Positions 8,666-17,820 of a stretch of 64,000 nt of DNA are shown here, one piece after another. The stretch is from an uncultured Oscillospiraceae bacterium (GTDB lineage Bacteria > Bacillota > Clostridia > Oscillospirales > Ruminococcaceae), in assembly GCA_949285935.1 (NCBI GenBank), contig CASEAH010000093.1, positions 1 through 64,000 of the forward strand, written 5' to 3'. The position numbers and the translations under genes are program-made. The number at the start of each line of letters is the position of its first letter. Position 1 is the stretch's first letter. Below the pieces are notes generated by a model. It worked only from the letters and a program-made list of their open reading frames with translations. It was not told the origin of the DNA and did no database searches.

Positions 8666-9130
8666 ATGAAACAGGTATGGTATTATGAAACAGCCCTGGG
8701 AACGGTGGGGATCGGCGAAGAAAACGGCCGGATCACCGACCTGTTTTTTGGCAGAGGGGTACCGGAGGGTGAATGCAGGGAGGAAGAAACCCCTCTGATC
8801 GCCCGTGCGGGAGAGGAGCTGGGAGAATATCTGGCGGGCCGGCGGAAAACCTTTGACCTGCCGCTGGCGCCCTCGGGGACGCCATTCCAGCACCAGGTAT
8901 GGAAGGCCCTGGAAGAAATCCCCTATGGCGAGACCCGGAGCTATGGCCAATTGGCGGCGGCCATCGGCAGGCCGGGAGCTGCCAGGGCGGTAGGGCAGGC
9001 CAATCATCGAAATCCCATCTCCATTTTTATCCCCTGCCATCGGGTGATCGGCGGAGATGGCAGCCTTACCGGCTACGGAGGAGGAATGGATATTAAAGAA
9101 TTCCTGCTGCGCCTGGAAGGGGTTTTGTAA
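8666..9130 (+). CDS. ogt: Methylated-DNA--protein-cysteine methyltransferase
   Basis: This enzyme removes alkyl groups from O6-alkylguanine in DNA by suicidal transfer to its own cysteine. The active-site motif IPCHRV is present with the acceptor Cys124, and it is preceded by GYGxLA-type and NP..I motifs typical of the family. The length of 154 aa is normal for a single-domain Ogt. The start at 8666 has a strong AAAGGAGG site; a longer frame upstream has none. It is divergent from the TetM-like gene and stands alone. Confidence 0.93.
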   Translation: MKQVWYYETALGTVGIGEENGRITDLFFGRGVPEGECREEETPLIARAGEELGEYLAGRRKTFDLPLAPSGTPFQHQVWKALEEIPYGETRSYGQLAAAIGRPGAARAVGQANHRNPISIFIPCHRVIGGDGSLTGYGGGMDIKEFLLRLEGVL

Positions 9131-9607
9131 AGCGTAAGTTATCCCAACAAATTAAGCCGGCAAAGGAAATCCGATGCAAGGGTCAGCCGCCCGTGATTGA
9201 AAATGGAGTGAAAGGTGTATGGCGGGAGATAAAAAATTTTGTCTTTTTGTGCTCCTTCCATCAAAAACAGTATAAACCGGACGCCGGCAGCCGGGAACAG
9301 GCCTGGACGGATGGAATGGGGACAATAGATTCTGCGGCATAAGATTTCACCGGCTGCTTTGGAATAAAAACACCGGACTGCATGCAGGAGAAAATCTATC
9401 CGCAGCTTTCTGAAAAGGGAAAATTTTCAGCTTTTTCTATGGAAAGTAGTGTCTGCCGCATTAAAAATGCTGGGAACCCACAAAGGATTCCTGCACTTTT
9501 TGCCTTGTAGCCCATACTCCCTGCAAAAATCTGTGTATTTCTTTGCTTTCGGAAACACCCTGAAAGAATTGAGCCGGAGTATGTCCGGATTTTCCGGGCA
9601 GGGGCTC
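9131..9607. other. Intergenic region, no gene seen
   Basis: Some 480 bases lie between convergent ogt and proC. No open frame has a ribosome site or a recognisable product. Short inverted segments are present, but no clear terminator with a T-run was found. Confidence 0.4.
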
Positions 9608-10402
9608 TCAGCCCTTGCGCTCCACGGCGTCCACAGCGTCTATGACGACGGACCGCAGGCCGCCCCGTTCCAAAGCGGCAACACCCACAATGGTGGTTCC
9701 CCCGGGAGAACAGACTGCGTCCTTCATGGCGCCGGGATGGGTGCCGGTTTCCAGCTGCAGCTTGCCGGTACCCGCAACCATCTGGCTGGCCAGCCGGTAG
9801 GCAAGAGGACGGGGCAGGCCGTGAAGGACTGCTCCGTCTGCCAGAGCTTCCAGAAACATGCTGACAAAAGCGGGACCACAGCCGCTGATGGTGCCGGCAA
9901 TACTCATCTGCTTGGTATCCACCGCCTGAAGAAGCCCGATATGGGAAAAAATTTCCTCCACCTGGCGGTACTCCTCCGGCGTGAGGGAATGGCGGCTTTC
10001 GCAGATGATAATTCCCTCTCCCACCGCTACCGGCGTATTGGGAAGAGTACTCAGGTGATGGGTTCCGGGCAGAAGGATTTTTTCATAGGCTTCAAAGGGC
10101 ATCCCAGCAGCCACCGAAAGCACGATCTTTTCCCGGAGCAGTTCCCGGACAGGAGCCGTCACCTCTTCCACCAGATAGGGCTTGACTGCAATCACCACAA
10201 TATCGGAGGCAAGGACCGTCTCCCGGGCATCCCGGCAGGGATGGATCCCCTTGGGTTCCGTATTCCTGCGCAGCTTTTCCCAATCCCGGGCGCAGGCAAA
10301 CAACTGATCCCCGCAGACCGCCCCGGTACGCATCAGGCCCTCCGCCATCGCCTGTGCCATATTGCCGTATCCGATGAAACCTATTTTTTTGCCGTTTTCC
10401 AT
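9608..10402 (-). CDS. proC: Pyrroline-5-carboxylate reductase
   Basis: ProC catalyses the last step of proline synthesis, reducing 1-pyrroline-5-carboxylate with NAD(P)H. The Rossmann motif GFIGYGNMAQAM is at the N terminus. The C-terminal dimerisation domain carries the family signature, ending in HPGAMKDAVCSPGGTTI. The 264-aa length fits. The ATG at 10402 is preceded by AGAGGA at good spacing; the longer TTG-started frame is not needed. The gene is divergent from the TetR regulator. Confidence 0.95.
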   Translation of the reverse strand: MENGKKIGFIGYGNMAQAMAEGLMRTGAVCGDQLFACARDWEKLRRNTEPKGIHPCRDARETVLASDIVVIAVKPYLVEEVTAPVRELLREKIVLSVAAGMPFEAYEKILLPGTHHLSTLPNTPVAVGEGIIICESRHSLTPEEYRQVEEIFSHIGLLQAVDTKQMSIAGTISGCGPAFVSMFLEALADGAVLHGLPRPLAYRLASQMVAGTGKLQLETGTHPGAMKDAVCSPGGTTIVGVAALERGGLRSVVIDAVDAVERKG

Positions 10403-10578
10403 GACGTATCCTCTTTTCAACAGTTATACCGGCTTTGCCGGCTTTCTTTCAGTGTATCATAAACGCCCGGCAACAGAAAGACTCTTCTGTATTTTATCCC
10501 ATCTCCAGGGGCGGGCATTGCCACGCCGGCAGGTTTCTGGTACACTGGTAACAGGTGCACCGGCAGGGAGGGAGAAAA

Positions 10579-11136
10579 ATGGATGCGCGGGAAAAAACCA
10601 GATACCGCCTGGCAGATTCCATCAAAAAGCTGATGGCCACCACGCCCCTGGATCGCATTACGGTCAAGGAGATCGCAGACGGATGCGGCGTCACCAGACA
10701 GACCTTTTACCGGAATTTTGCGGACAAATACGACCTGGTCAACTGGTATTTTGAGAAGCTGGCCCAGAAGTCCTTCAAACAGATGGGTGTGCGTCTGACT
10801 CTCCGGGAGGGGCTTTTGGAAAAATTTACTTTTTTGCAGGCGGAACGCAGTTTTTTTACCCAGGCGTTCCGCTCCAACGACAGCAACTCCCTGATCCAGT
10901 ATGACTATGAATGTATTCTGAAATTTTACACGGGAGTCATTACCCGGAAAACGGGAAAGCCACTGGAACCGGATGTTGCGTTTTTATTGGAGATGTACTG
11001 CCGGGGGTCCATTTACATGACGGTAGAATGGGCCGCAGGGGGGATGAAGCTGCCGCCGGAGAAGATGGCGGATTTGCTGATCCTGGCCCTCCCGCCTCTT
11101 CTGGAAAAGCTTCTTTCCGATCTTCAGCCTGCCTGA
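10579..11136 (+). CDS. TetR-family transcriptional regulator (DhaS-like)
   Basis: Residues about 8-55 form a TetR-type helix-turn-helix, with ITVKEIADGCGVTRQTFYRNF as the recognition part. The C-terminal region is of the kind seen in DhaS-type activators and regulators (TetR_C_8-like). The start at 10579 has a GGGAGGG site. The gene sits directly upstream of fucO, separated by a terminator, and the fucO promoter holds an inverted repeat that would suit a TetR dimer. Control of fucO is therefore likely but inferred. Length is 185 aa. Confidence 0.85.
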   Translation: MDAREKTRYRLADSIKKLMATTPLDRITVKEIADGCGVTRQTFYRNFADKYDLVNWYFEKLAQKSFKQMGVRLTLREGLLEKFTFLQAERSFFTQAFRSNDSNSLIQYDYECILKFYTGVITRKTGKPLEPDVAFLLEMYCRGSIYMTVEWAAGGMKLPPEKMADLLILALPPLLEKLLSDLQPA

Positions 11137-11160
11137 TGGGAATGGGCAAGGTTACAATTT

Positions 11161-11197
11161 GTCCCCGATGTCACATATGTGACATCGGGGACTTTTT
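11161..11197 (+). terminator. Terminator formed by a perfect 32-bp palindrome
   Basis: Positions 11161-11192 are a perfect palindrome centred on CATATG (arms GTCCCCGATGTCACAT). TTTTT follows directly. It ends the TetR transcript, though the TGTCACATATGTGACA centre could also be a protein-binding site. Confidence 0.85.
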
Positions 11198-11202
11198 GTC
11201 AC

Positions 11203-11240
11203 TTGAAGAATCCTCCGAAAGATTGTTATAATAATAACAA
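11203..11240 (+). promoter_or_regulatory. fucO promoter with inverted-repeat operator
   Basis: TTGAAG (11203-11208) and TATAAT (11227-11232) are 18 bases apart. An inverted repeat, TTGTTAT-AATA-ATAACAA (11223-11240), covers the -10 box, where a bound regulator would block transcription. Confidence 0.65.
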
Positions 11241-11289
11241 ATCGAGGGCTCTTTGCCCGACTAAATTACCACACAAAGGAGCGAATGAT

Positions 11290-12438
11290 ATGTCCAACAG
11301 AATCGTATTGAACGGTGTCTCCTATCACGGCAAGGGCGCCATCGGCGAGATCCCCGGCGTGGCCAGAGCCAGAGGCTGCACCAAAGCGTTTGTCTGCTCC
11401 GATCCTGATCTTATCAAATTCGGCGTTACCGCCAAGGTTACTGACCTCCTGGATCAGGAGGGGATGGCCTATACGGTCTACTCTGACATCAAGGCCAACC
11501 CCACCATTGAGAATGTGCAGCACGGCGTCAAGGCGTTTGCGGAATCCGGCGCCGACTACATTATCGCCATTGGCGGCGGTTCCTCCATGGATACTGCCAA
11601 GGCAGTGGGAATCATTGCCAACAATCCGGAATTTGCGGATGTACGCTCCCTGGAAGGTGTGGCGCCTACCAAGAAACATGCGGTTTTCACCATTGCGGTC
11701 CCCACTACCGCCGGAACTGCCGCGGAGGTCACCATCAACTACGTTATCACTGATGTGGAGAAAAAGCGCAAATTTGTCTGTGTGGACGTCAACGACATTC
11801 CCGAGGTGGCAGTCATCGACCCGGATATGATGTCCAGTATGCCCCGCGGCCTTACTGCTGCCACCGGTATGGACGCGCTGACCCATGCTATTGAAGGTTA
11901 CATCACCAAAGGCGCCTGGGAAATGACCGATATGTTCCATCTGGAAGCGATCCGGCTGATTTCCCGTCATCTGCGGGGAGCAGTGGACAACACCCCCGAA
12001 GGGCGGGAAGGCATGGCACTGGCACAGTATATTGCCGGTATGGGCTTCTCCAATGTAGGACTGGGAATCGTTCATTCCATGGCCCATGGCTTGGGGGCCC
12101 TTTATGATACTCCTCACGGTGTGGCCAATGCCATCATCCTTCCCAGCGTTATGGAATACAATGCCTGCGCTACCGGGGACAAATATCGGGAGATTGCCCG
12201 GGCCATGGGGGTTGAGGGAGTGGATACCATGAGCCAGGAAGAATATCGGAAAGCGGCGATAGACGCTGTCCGCAATCTGTCCGCGGATGTGGGTATCCCT
12301 GCCGATCTGAAAGGGATCCTGCGGGAAGAGGATATCCCCTTCCTGGCCGAATCCGCTTATGCGGATGCCTGCCGTCCGGGAAACCCCCGCGACACCAGTG
12401 TGGAGGAGATTGCGGACCTGTACCGCGCGCTGCTGTAA
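11290..12438 (+). CDS. fucO: Lactaldehyde reductase (1,2-propanediol oxidoreductase)
   Basis: This iron-dependent group III alcohol dehydrogenase closely resembles E. coli FucO over its whole length, including long shared segments around NNPEFADVRSLEG and TTAGTAAEVTINYVITD. The NAD-binding motif GGGSSMDTAKA is present. The iron ligands are Asp195, His199, His262 and His276, each one position before the E. coli numbers. The enzyme converts lactaldehyde from fucose or rhamnose breakdown to 1,2-propanediol, recycling NADH. No other fucose or rhamnose gene is in the window. The ATG at 11290 follows an AAAGGAG site. A terminator follows at 12511. Confidence 0.93.
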   Translation: MSNRIVLNGVSYHGKGAIGEIPGVARARGCTKAFVCSDPDLIKFGVTAKVTDLLDQEGMAYTVYSDIKANPTIENVQHGVKAFAESGADYIIAIGGGSSMDTAKAVGIIANNPEFADVRSLEGVAPTKKHAVFTIAVPTTAGTAAEVTINYVITDVEKKRKFVCVDVNDIPEVAVIDPDMMSSMPRGLTAATGMDALTHAIEGYITKGAWEMTDMFHLEAIRLISRHLRGAVDNTPEGREGMALAQYIAGMGFSNVGLGIVHSMAHGLGALYDTPHGVANAIILPSVMEYNACATGDKYREIARAMGVEGVDTMSQEEYRKAAIDAVRNLSADVGIPADLKGILREEDIPFLAESAYADACRPGNPRDTSVEEIADLYRALL

Positions 12439-12510
12439 AACCTTTTGGAAAAGCCTGGGCAGCATGAGAGCATGGTTCAGGCTTTCGCAAGCCAACAGCA
12501 TACATACAGA

Positions 12511-12545
12511 AAGAGACCGGAAGGATTGCCTTCCGGTCTCTTTTG
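12511..12545 (+). terminator. Intrinsic terminator after fucO
   Basis: GAGACCGGAAG pairs with CTTCCGGTCTC around a short loop, and TTTTG follows. Confidence 0.9.
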
Positions 12546-13003
12546 ATATTGTGAACATCCGCGTAAGGTCCCCTGTTCTGCCGGGAAGTGTAAAAAATTT
12601 TAGCTTTCCGTAATGAGCGCAGCAAACTGCCATACAAAAACCAAAACGGCAGGATACGTTTTACTGAAAATATTGCCCGTCTACGGATAGAAGGCAGGGG
12701 ATGAAGGCGGAAAATGATTTAGAGCCTGTGGGTGCGTAAAATACCCTTGGAGTTTTTAGGTCCCCTTATTCCGCCTCAAGAGATGACCGGCGATCCGCCG
12801 TTTTTATGCGGGTGTTTCATATACCAAGTCAGCTGGGGATTGTCATGATCTCACTTTTCCCAGCGACAGGTGCGAAAGCTTTTTGCTCTTCACAGCAGAG
12901 CAGGGGGGCTTCTTTTGAAAGTATGCAAAAAGCCCTCTGCACACAGGCAGAGGGCTGAAAAACAACCTTAAAGATCCAACCAAACCAGAATAGAAAATCG
13001 TAT
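12546..13003. other. Intergenic region with dispersed repeat, no gene seen
   Basis: The region contains copy 2 of a dispersed repeat (12666-12744). A GC-rich hairpin at about 12933-12957 (GCCCTCTGC against GCAGAGGGC) lies just downstream of the EAL gene stop and may end that transcript on the minus strand. Confidence 0.5.
12666..12744 (+). repeat. Dispersed noncoding repeat family 2, copy 2
   Basis: It is similar to 5166-5249 in block order and spacing, including an identical 14-base start (GAAAATATTGCCCG). It lies between fucO and the EAL-domain gene. Confidence 0.6.
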
Positions 13004-15298
13004 TTAAACCCGTATTCCTCTATTGGGAGAAGAAGAGAAATCCTTCTGCCATTTTTCAAATTCTGTGACGGGAAGAGGCTTGGAGTAAAGGTACCCCTGT
13101 ACCATGTCGCAGCCCATTTCCTCAAGGAAAGACAGCTGCTGAGGTGTTTCGATGCCTTCGGCCACTACCTGAGTACCAATATCCCGGCAAAGCTGGATGA
13201 CCGAAGCAACAACTTTACGGGCTTTGGGGTTGCTGTCATGAAGGAAGAAACGCCGGTCCAGTTTGACCACATCCACATCAAATTCCATCAGCAATCCCAG
13301 GGAAGAATATCCAGAACCAAAGTCATCCAGAGAACAGAGAAATCCCATTTCGTGCATCCGTCGGATCTGAGCTTTGACATTTTCGATCCCCTGATCGTCA
13401 AAAAAGATGGATTCCGTCAACTCCATTTCGATAGTACCAGAGGGGATTTGATAGCGCTGGGCGATCTCATAAAAAGAATCCAGTGGACTGTCGCTCTGAA
13501 AATGCTGTCTGGACAGATTGACTGAAACAGGGAAGAGGGGCTTGCCTTCATCTATCCAACGGCGGATGGTTTTGCAGGTCTCTTCAAAAATATAAAGATC
13601 CAACTGGCAGATCCGTCCGTTTTTTTCAAAAAGAGGAATAAAATCTGAAGGGAAAATCATTCCGCGTTGAGGATGTTCCCAACGTACCAGAGCCTCAGCG
13701 CCGCAAACTGTTCCAGTGTGCAGGCGCACTTTTGGCTGCAGAAACAGCTTGAAATCCCCATCAGCCAGAGAACGGTCAAAAAGATGATTGAGAGTCTGCT
13801 CCTTTTGCAGCCGCTTGGTAACGGCTTCATCATAAAATACGCACTGGCTGCCCGGCAAGGCGGAATACCCGCGACAGGCGGTTTTTGCCCGGTCCTGGAC
13901 AATGGTAATATCCAGATGCGGCTCGTCCACCACATAGGCTCCCTGCTGCAGGGTAAGATAGGATGGGCCATCCTCTGCAGGGTCGAAAGAGTTGACGGCA
14001 TCCACCATCTTCTGAAGACGTCTGCGGATCTCCTCCGGATCGCAGCCCTTGAGGCAGAGGAAAAAATTGTCGGCATCAGCCCGGGCAGCCAGTTCGCCGT
14101 CCTGGATATGGGCCAACAATACGTTCATTACATGCCGGAGGGTTTCATCCCCCCGGACGCTGCCGTAGCTGGCATTGATCAGCTTGAAGTTCCGGATGTT
14201 CAGAAGCACCACAGTATATTTGCCGGGAGCAGATTTGTCCAGAAGCTGCCGGCATTGCAGCTGAAAAGCGGCATTGTTCATGGCCCCGGTAAGGCGATCG
14301 GTAAAGGCCAGTCGTTCCATCAGGCGGAAGTGGTTGCGATAGGTATGGAAAAGCACAGTGAGGATAATGAAAAAGAGCAGAATAGTCCCGGCGATGATGG
14401 TAAAAGTCTGGGAAAGGTAGAGGTCGGTTTGGGCAGAGATGATATCAGCAGGGACCAGTGTGAGAAGCACCCAATTGTAATTTTGCAGCGGATTGTAGGC
14501 CAGTACCAGGGAAGTTCCGTCCACAGCGGTAAAGGTAAATACGCCGCTGCGGTGGTTTTTCATATCATCACGCATCTGCAAAATATTTTCTACAGTCTCG
14601 TCGTTGCTTTCCTCCAGAAAAATATCATCCAGAACCATAAAAGGATCCACATTGGTGGGAGAGATGATCACCTGTCCCTCAGGATCAATGATGCAGGTAA
14701 GTCCGCGGCCGGAAAAACTTTCGGTCCGGATGAGCTGCTGCATATTTTCGCGGTTCCGCATTCCGGCCAGTACTCCGGCTACTTTACCGTCCCGCATGAT
14801 AGGAATGGAATACAGAATGCTTTGCTCATTGAGAAAAGAAACCCCGTTTTCCCCGGAAAAGGATGCCTGAATGCCGGACATGCTGGAAAGATCGCCGGGA
14901 ATGGGCTGTGTGGTATAAATATTGCCGTCTGAACGGATGAGAGCAATTGCGGTATAACCCAACAAATCTGCCTTCCGGTCCAAAAAATCGTGAAGAGATT
15001 CCTCGGTAATGTTATCTACATGAAGAAGGCTATCCTCCAGCATCTCCAAGTCTATCACATTTTTTTTGAGGCGGAAATCAATTTCATCGGTCAACTGAAG
15101 CGTTACATCCCCAACATAGATTTGGGTTCGGGCATCCATAGCACGCCGGAGTTCCATAGTGTTCCACAGAGTGAAACCGGAAACGATGATCATCAGCACA
15201 GCCAGGATGGCCATTACTTTTCGGTAATCCGACGCATGGCCGAACATTCCGTTAAGAGCTTCCCGAGTCTGCTTTTTTACCTGCTTCTGACTTACCAT
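13004..15298 (-). CDS. Membrane c-di-GMP phosphodiesterase: extracellular Cache-like sensor, degenerate GGDEF, intact EAL
   Basis: The protein has a membrane helix near residues 28-46, an extracellular region of about 260 residues resembling a dCache ligand-binding domain, a second helix around 300-320, then GGDEF and EAL domains. The GGDEF signature is reduced to RGDET, so cyclase activity is unlikely. The EAL domain keeps the catalytic set: EAL in GAEALVRWEHP, the Asn of VNLSRQ, the Glu of MELTES, DDFGSGYSS, VKLDRRF, AEGIE and QGYLYSKP. It should therefore hydrolyse c-di-GMP in response to an outside signal. I chose 15298 because a GGGAG site precedes it; 15313 is also possible. Confidence 0.9.
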   Translation of the reverse strand: MVSQKQVKKQTREALNGMFGHASDYRKVMAILAVLMIIVSGFTLWNTMELRRAMDARTQIYVGDVTLQLTDEIDFRLKKNVIDLEMLEDSLLHVDNITEESLHDFLDRKADLLGYTAIALIRSDGNIYTTQPIPGDLSSMSGIQASFSGENGVSFLNEQSILYSIPIMRDGKVAGVLAGMRNRENMQQLIRTESFSGRGLTCIIDPEGQVIISPTNVDPFMVLDDIFLEESNDETVENILQMRDDMKNHRSGVFTFTAVDGTSLVLAYNPLQNYNWVLLTLVPADIISAQTDLYLSQTFTIIAGTILLFFIILTVLFHTYRNHFRLMERLAFTDRLTGAMNNAAFQLQCRQLLDKSAPGKYTVVLLNIRNFKLINASYGSVRGDETLRHVMNVLLAHIQDGELAARADADNFFLCLKGCDPEEIRRRLQKMVDAVNSFDPAEDGPSYLTLQQGAYVVDEPHLDITIVQDRAKTACRGYSALPGSQCVFYDEAVTKRLQKEQTLNHLFDRSLADGDFKLFLQPKVRLHTGTVCGAEALVRWEHPQRGMIFPSDFIPLFEKNGRICQLDLYIFEETCKTIRRWIDEGKPLFPVSVNLSRQHFQSDSPLDSFYEIAQRYQIPSGTIEMELTESIFFDDQGIENVKAQIRRMHEMGFLCSLDDFGSGYSSLGLLMEFDVDVVKLDRRFFLHDSNPKARKVVASVIQLCRDIGTQVVAEGIETPQQLSFLEEMGCDMVQGYLYSKPLPVTEFEKWQKDFSSSPNRGIRV

Positions 15299-15454
15299 GC
15301 CATTCGCTCCCATGCCCGTAAGTATATTCTGTGAGAGAAAAGATGCTGTGGCGTTTTAGCAATATCAAAGAATATCTCTGCATATGTCTCAATTATATCA
15401 AAAAAATTTTAGGATAGGAATACAAAGTATAGAAAGATTTTGAAAGATAAAATG

Positions 15455-15484
15455 TAAAAAGGCCGCCTGGCAGACAGGCGGCCC
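15455..15484 (-). terminator. Terminator of the DUF1540 gene
   Basis: On the minus strand, GGCCGCCTG pairs with CAGGCGGCC around a short loop and is followed by TTTTTACAT, just after the DUF1540 stop. Confidence 0.85.
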
Positions 15485-15496
15485 TCAAAACGGGTT

Positions 15497-15808
15497 TTAC
15501 CGAGCTTCAAAAGTAGAGCATTGTGTTCCGGAAGTGCCGTTGTTGATGCAGACGCATCCTGAAGCACAGCTTCCAGACTGGTTATGCACACAGGCAGAAG
15601 CACTGCAGCGGATATCCAGAGCGGCATTGGGAGAGAGTCCTGCTGCACTGTTGGAAGGAGTTCCGGGCAATTTGGGAGCAAAGGAGTTACAGCAGGTATC
15701 CTGAGCTTCCTGGCCGGATTGGGGAGCATTGATCTGCACAGAAGGACGGCAGCATCCGCCGGAGCAGTTGCTGGCACAGTTGCTGACACTGCATTTAAGT
15801 GTAGTCAT
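15497..15808 (-). CDS. Cysteine-rich DUF1540 protein
   Basis: This is a small cytoplasmic-looking protein of 103 residues with two cysteine-rich modules: LKCSVSNCASNCSGGCC at the start and IRCSASACVHNQSGSC near the end, both resembling DUF1540 (PF07561). A Ser/Pro/Ala-rich stretch joins them. The cysteines may bind metal or form disulfides. DUF1540 proteins are common in spore-forming Firmicutes, but their function is not established. The second ATG (15808) is chosen because AGGAG sits directly against the first one, leaving no spacing. Confidence 0.8.
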   Translation of the reverse strand: MTTLKCSVSNCASNCSGGCCRPSVQINAPQSGQEAQDTCCNSFAPKLPGTPSNSAAGLSPNAALDIRCSASACVHNQSGSCASGCVCINNGTSGTQCSTFEAR

Positions 15809-16389
15809 GGTTATAAACATCTCCTTTCATCATCAGTATGCCGCATAAAAAGGAAAAAATGCGCAGACCACTTTAATACACAGACGTTTACAAAGAATCC
15901 AGTCCAGTATAGAAAACTAATCTTTTACTTTAGTATAGAAAACTTAAAAATTTTGCATTGCTTATATACATGAATTATAAATTTTTATTGATTATAGTTG
16001 GACCCGCAGAGCGGGGCCGATTTAAATAAAAATCTTGGTGAGTTACTTGGTTTGGGCCCCTGCCTGGCATAGAAAACAAGGTGCAAATTCATTGGCGGCA
16101 ACGATAAAATAAAAGACCTAAAACAGGATTTAGCTTCAGGTCCTTACCCGGGGGAAGGAGTGGTAATTTTCGGTTTCTTTGGACGCGGAGCAGAGATCAA
16201 TACAAATGATAAAATGCCTACAGCAATTGGACAGTCCGGAAAAGACTGTCCAATTTACTATAGGCATTCCATTTGCTGAAACGTCCGCAAACAACGGCGA
16301 ACACGAATTACAGCTGATTACGCTCCCCTGGTAATCGGACCCCACGAAAAGCGATACTGATCATTCCGCATTTGATGGTTTGATCCGTT
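15809..16389. other. A+T-rich intergenic region with a large palindrome, no gene seen
   Basis: The region marks the boundary between the G+C-rich chromosome and the A+T-richer 16-26 kb block. It holds the nested palindrome at 16213-16268. No open frame here has support. Confidence 0.5.
16213..16268. repeat. Nested 56-bp palindrome
   Basis: The outer arms AATGCCTA/TAGGCATT enclose the inner arms AATTGGACAGTC/GACTGTCCAATT around a 7-base loop. The arms are perfect, and small bulges of 4 and 5 bases separate them. No T-run follows, so an ordinary terminator is less likely. Confidence 0.8.
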
Positions 16390-17820
16390 TTAGAGAACAA
16401 GTGCATTAATTGCTTCTATCAGATCGACGACCTGGGAACGCGGGACTAACGACACAGGCTGTCCGTCCACCAAAGCGAGACACTGCTCGCCATCATAACG
16501 ATACAATTCAATTTGTACTTGCGTATGGACCTCGTTGTCGAGATAAATGGTCAGTGCAATTTCTTCTTTTTGGGAAGGCGTTTCCTCTGTAAAGCTCGAT
16601 GCACTCATGTTTTCCAAAGCGGATTGCAGGTCTTCAATAGAAATTTCCTCTTCGTTATAATAAAAGGTTTTTTTATTCCCATTGCCCTTTGAGGTAATAG
16701 TATAGACCGAACCATCCAAAGAAATATCCATGGAAGTAACATCGTCAAAGGACGCAGTGAAAACTTTTGGATGCCGCAAATCATTGTAATCGGCAGCCAT
16801 TAAGGATTCATAACTGCTGGAGGTAATCTGATAGATGATCCTGGAATCTCCGATCCGGGCGTATGCAGTGACCTCTTCCTCCTCTTCCTCCTTTTCCTCG
16901 GAGTTCGTTTCGTCCGAAGAATTTTCTGCTTTTTCACGTTCTTCCGGATCGCGGCTGATACTGATAGTAAAAGTCTGGCTCGTTGTTTGGGAGCCATCTT
17001 CTTCCTCTGGTGTGTATTGTACGGTTACCATCAGTTCCGGATCGTCCAATCCATAAGCAGCCAAATCCTCTTCTCCGGCATTATATGTCATATAATTGCT
17101 CAGATCCAGGTATGTAATGGCACTCAGATATCTTTCCACCCGGGAGGTATTCAGCGGAAGCAGATCCTCCTCGGTTTCCTTAAAATAGACGTCCTCTTCA
17201 CAATAGGTGTAGGGGCTGTCCTCGGTATATTCCCTGTAAACTACGTGATAGCTGTCGCTTCCCTCAAAATCAATGCTTTCCACATTATCAAAAGAGGGTG
17301 TTTCGTCATTCAGGATCATATCGCTGAGGGTGGCATCAAAATAATCCAGCGGATCGTTTGTTGCCAGGTAGACGTTACCGTCGCCAAGGGAAACATACCG
17401 CTGCGAATCCATCGCACTATAGTCTCCCAGCGCAATGTTGTATGTTTCCTCGCCGGCAACCATTTCAATCGTACAGACAGGATCATCCAGTCCATATTGA
17501 CTATAATCTGTTACTTCTTCAATGATGAAGGCGGCAGAAAACGCCTCAAATTGTCCGATGAGTTCGTTTATTTTTTCTTCGTCTACAGGAAAAGCCGAAT
17601 CATCGTCGTATAGCGAGCCGTCCTCCTTGTGGAACGACAGCGATTCCGATTCGTTCTCCCAGGAGATAGATTGAACCGAGTCCACATCCACTTCCAAAAC
17701 GACCTCACCGCTGTTACGGATGTTTTCCTGTTTCTCTTCGTGTTTTACCACAAAGACAGTAACCACACAGACAACCGCCAAAACTCCCAGCAGTGCATAG
17801 ATACGTTTAGCCCGCTTCAT
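16390..17820 (-). CDS. DUF4340 membrane-anchored protein of a Gld-like ABC system
   Basis: One N-terminal membrane helix (about residues 8-26) is followed by an extracellular region with two DUF4340-type units, each with a QYGLDDP or AYGLDDPE motif. A very acidic stretch (SEEKEEEEEE) sits in the middle. DUF4340 proteins are typically encoded next to GldG-like proteins and ABC-2 permeases, as here, and their role is unknown. The gene overlaps the upstream GldG-like gene by 14 bases, so translation is probably coupled. It is the last gene of a four-gene minus-strand operon. Confidence 0.85.
   Translation of the reverse strand: MKRAKRIYALLGVLAVVCVVTVFVVKHEEKQENIRNSGEVVLEVDVDSVQSISWENESESLSFHKEDGSLYDDDSAFPVDEEKINELIGQFEAFSAAFIIEEVTDYSQYGLDDPVCTIEMVAGEETYNIALGDYSAMDSQRYVSLGDGNVYLATNDPLDYFDATLSDMILNDETPSFDNVESIDFEGSDSYHVVYREYTEDSPYTYCEEDVYFKETEEDLLPLNTSRVERYLSAITYLDLSNYMTYNAGEEDLAAYGLDDPELMVTVQYTPEEEDGSQTTSQTFTISISRDPEEREKAENSSDETNSEEKEEEEEEVTAYARIGDSRIIYQITSSSYESLMAADYNDLRHPKVFTASFDDVTSMDISLDGSVYTITSKGNGNKKTFYYNEEEISIEDLQSALENMSASSFTEETPSQKEEIALTIYLDNEVHTQVQIELYRYDGEQCLALVDGQPVSLVPRSQVVDLIEAINALVL

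Noticed and set aside
5834..9040. Extended 1068-codon version of the TetM-like gene starting at 9040
   Set aside because: The extra part runs antisense through ogt and crosses the TetM-like promoter. The family N terminus and G1 motif begin at 8443.
11266..12633. 455-codon minus-strand open frame opposite fucO
   Set aside because: It is antisense to fucO and shows only mirror composition of that gene.
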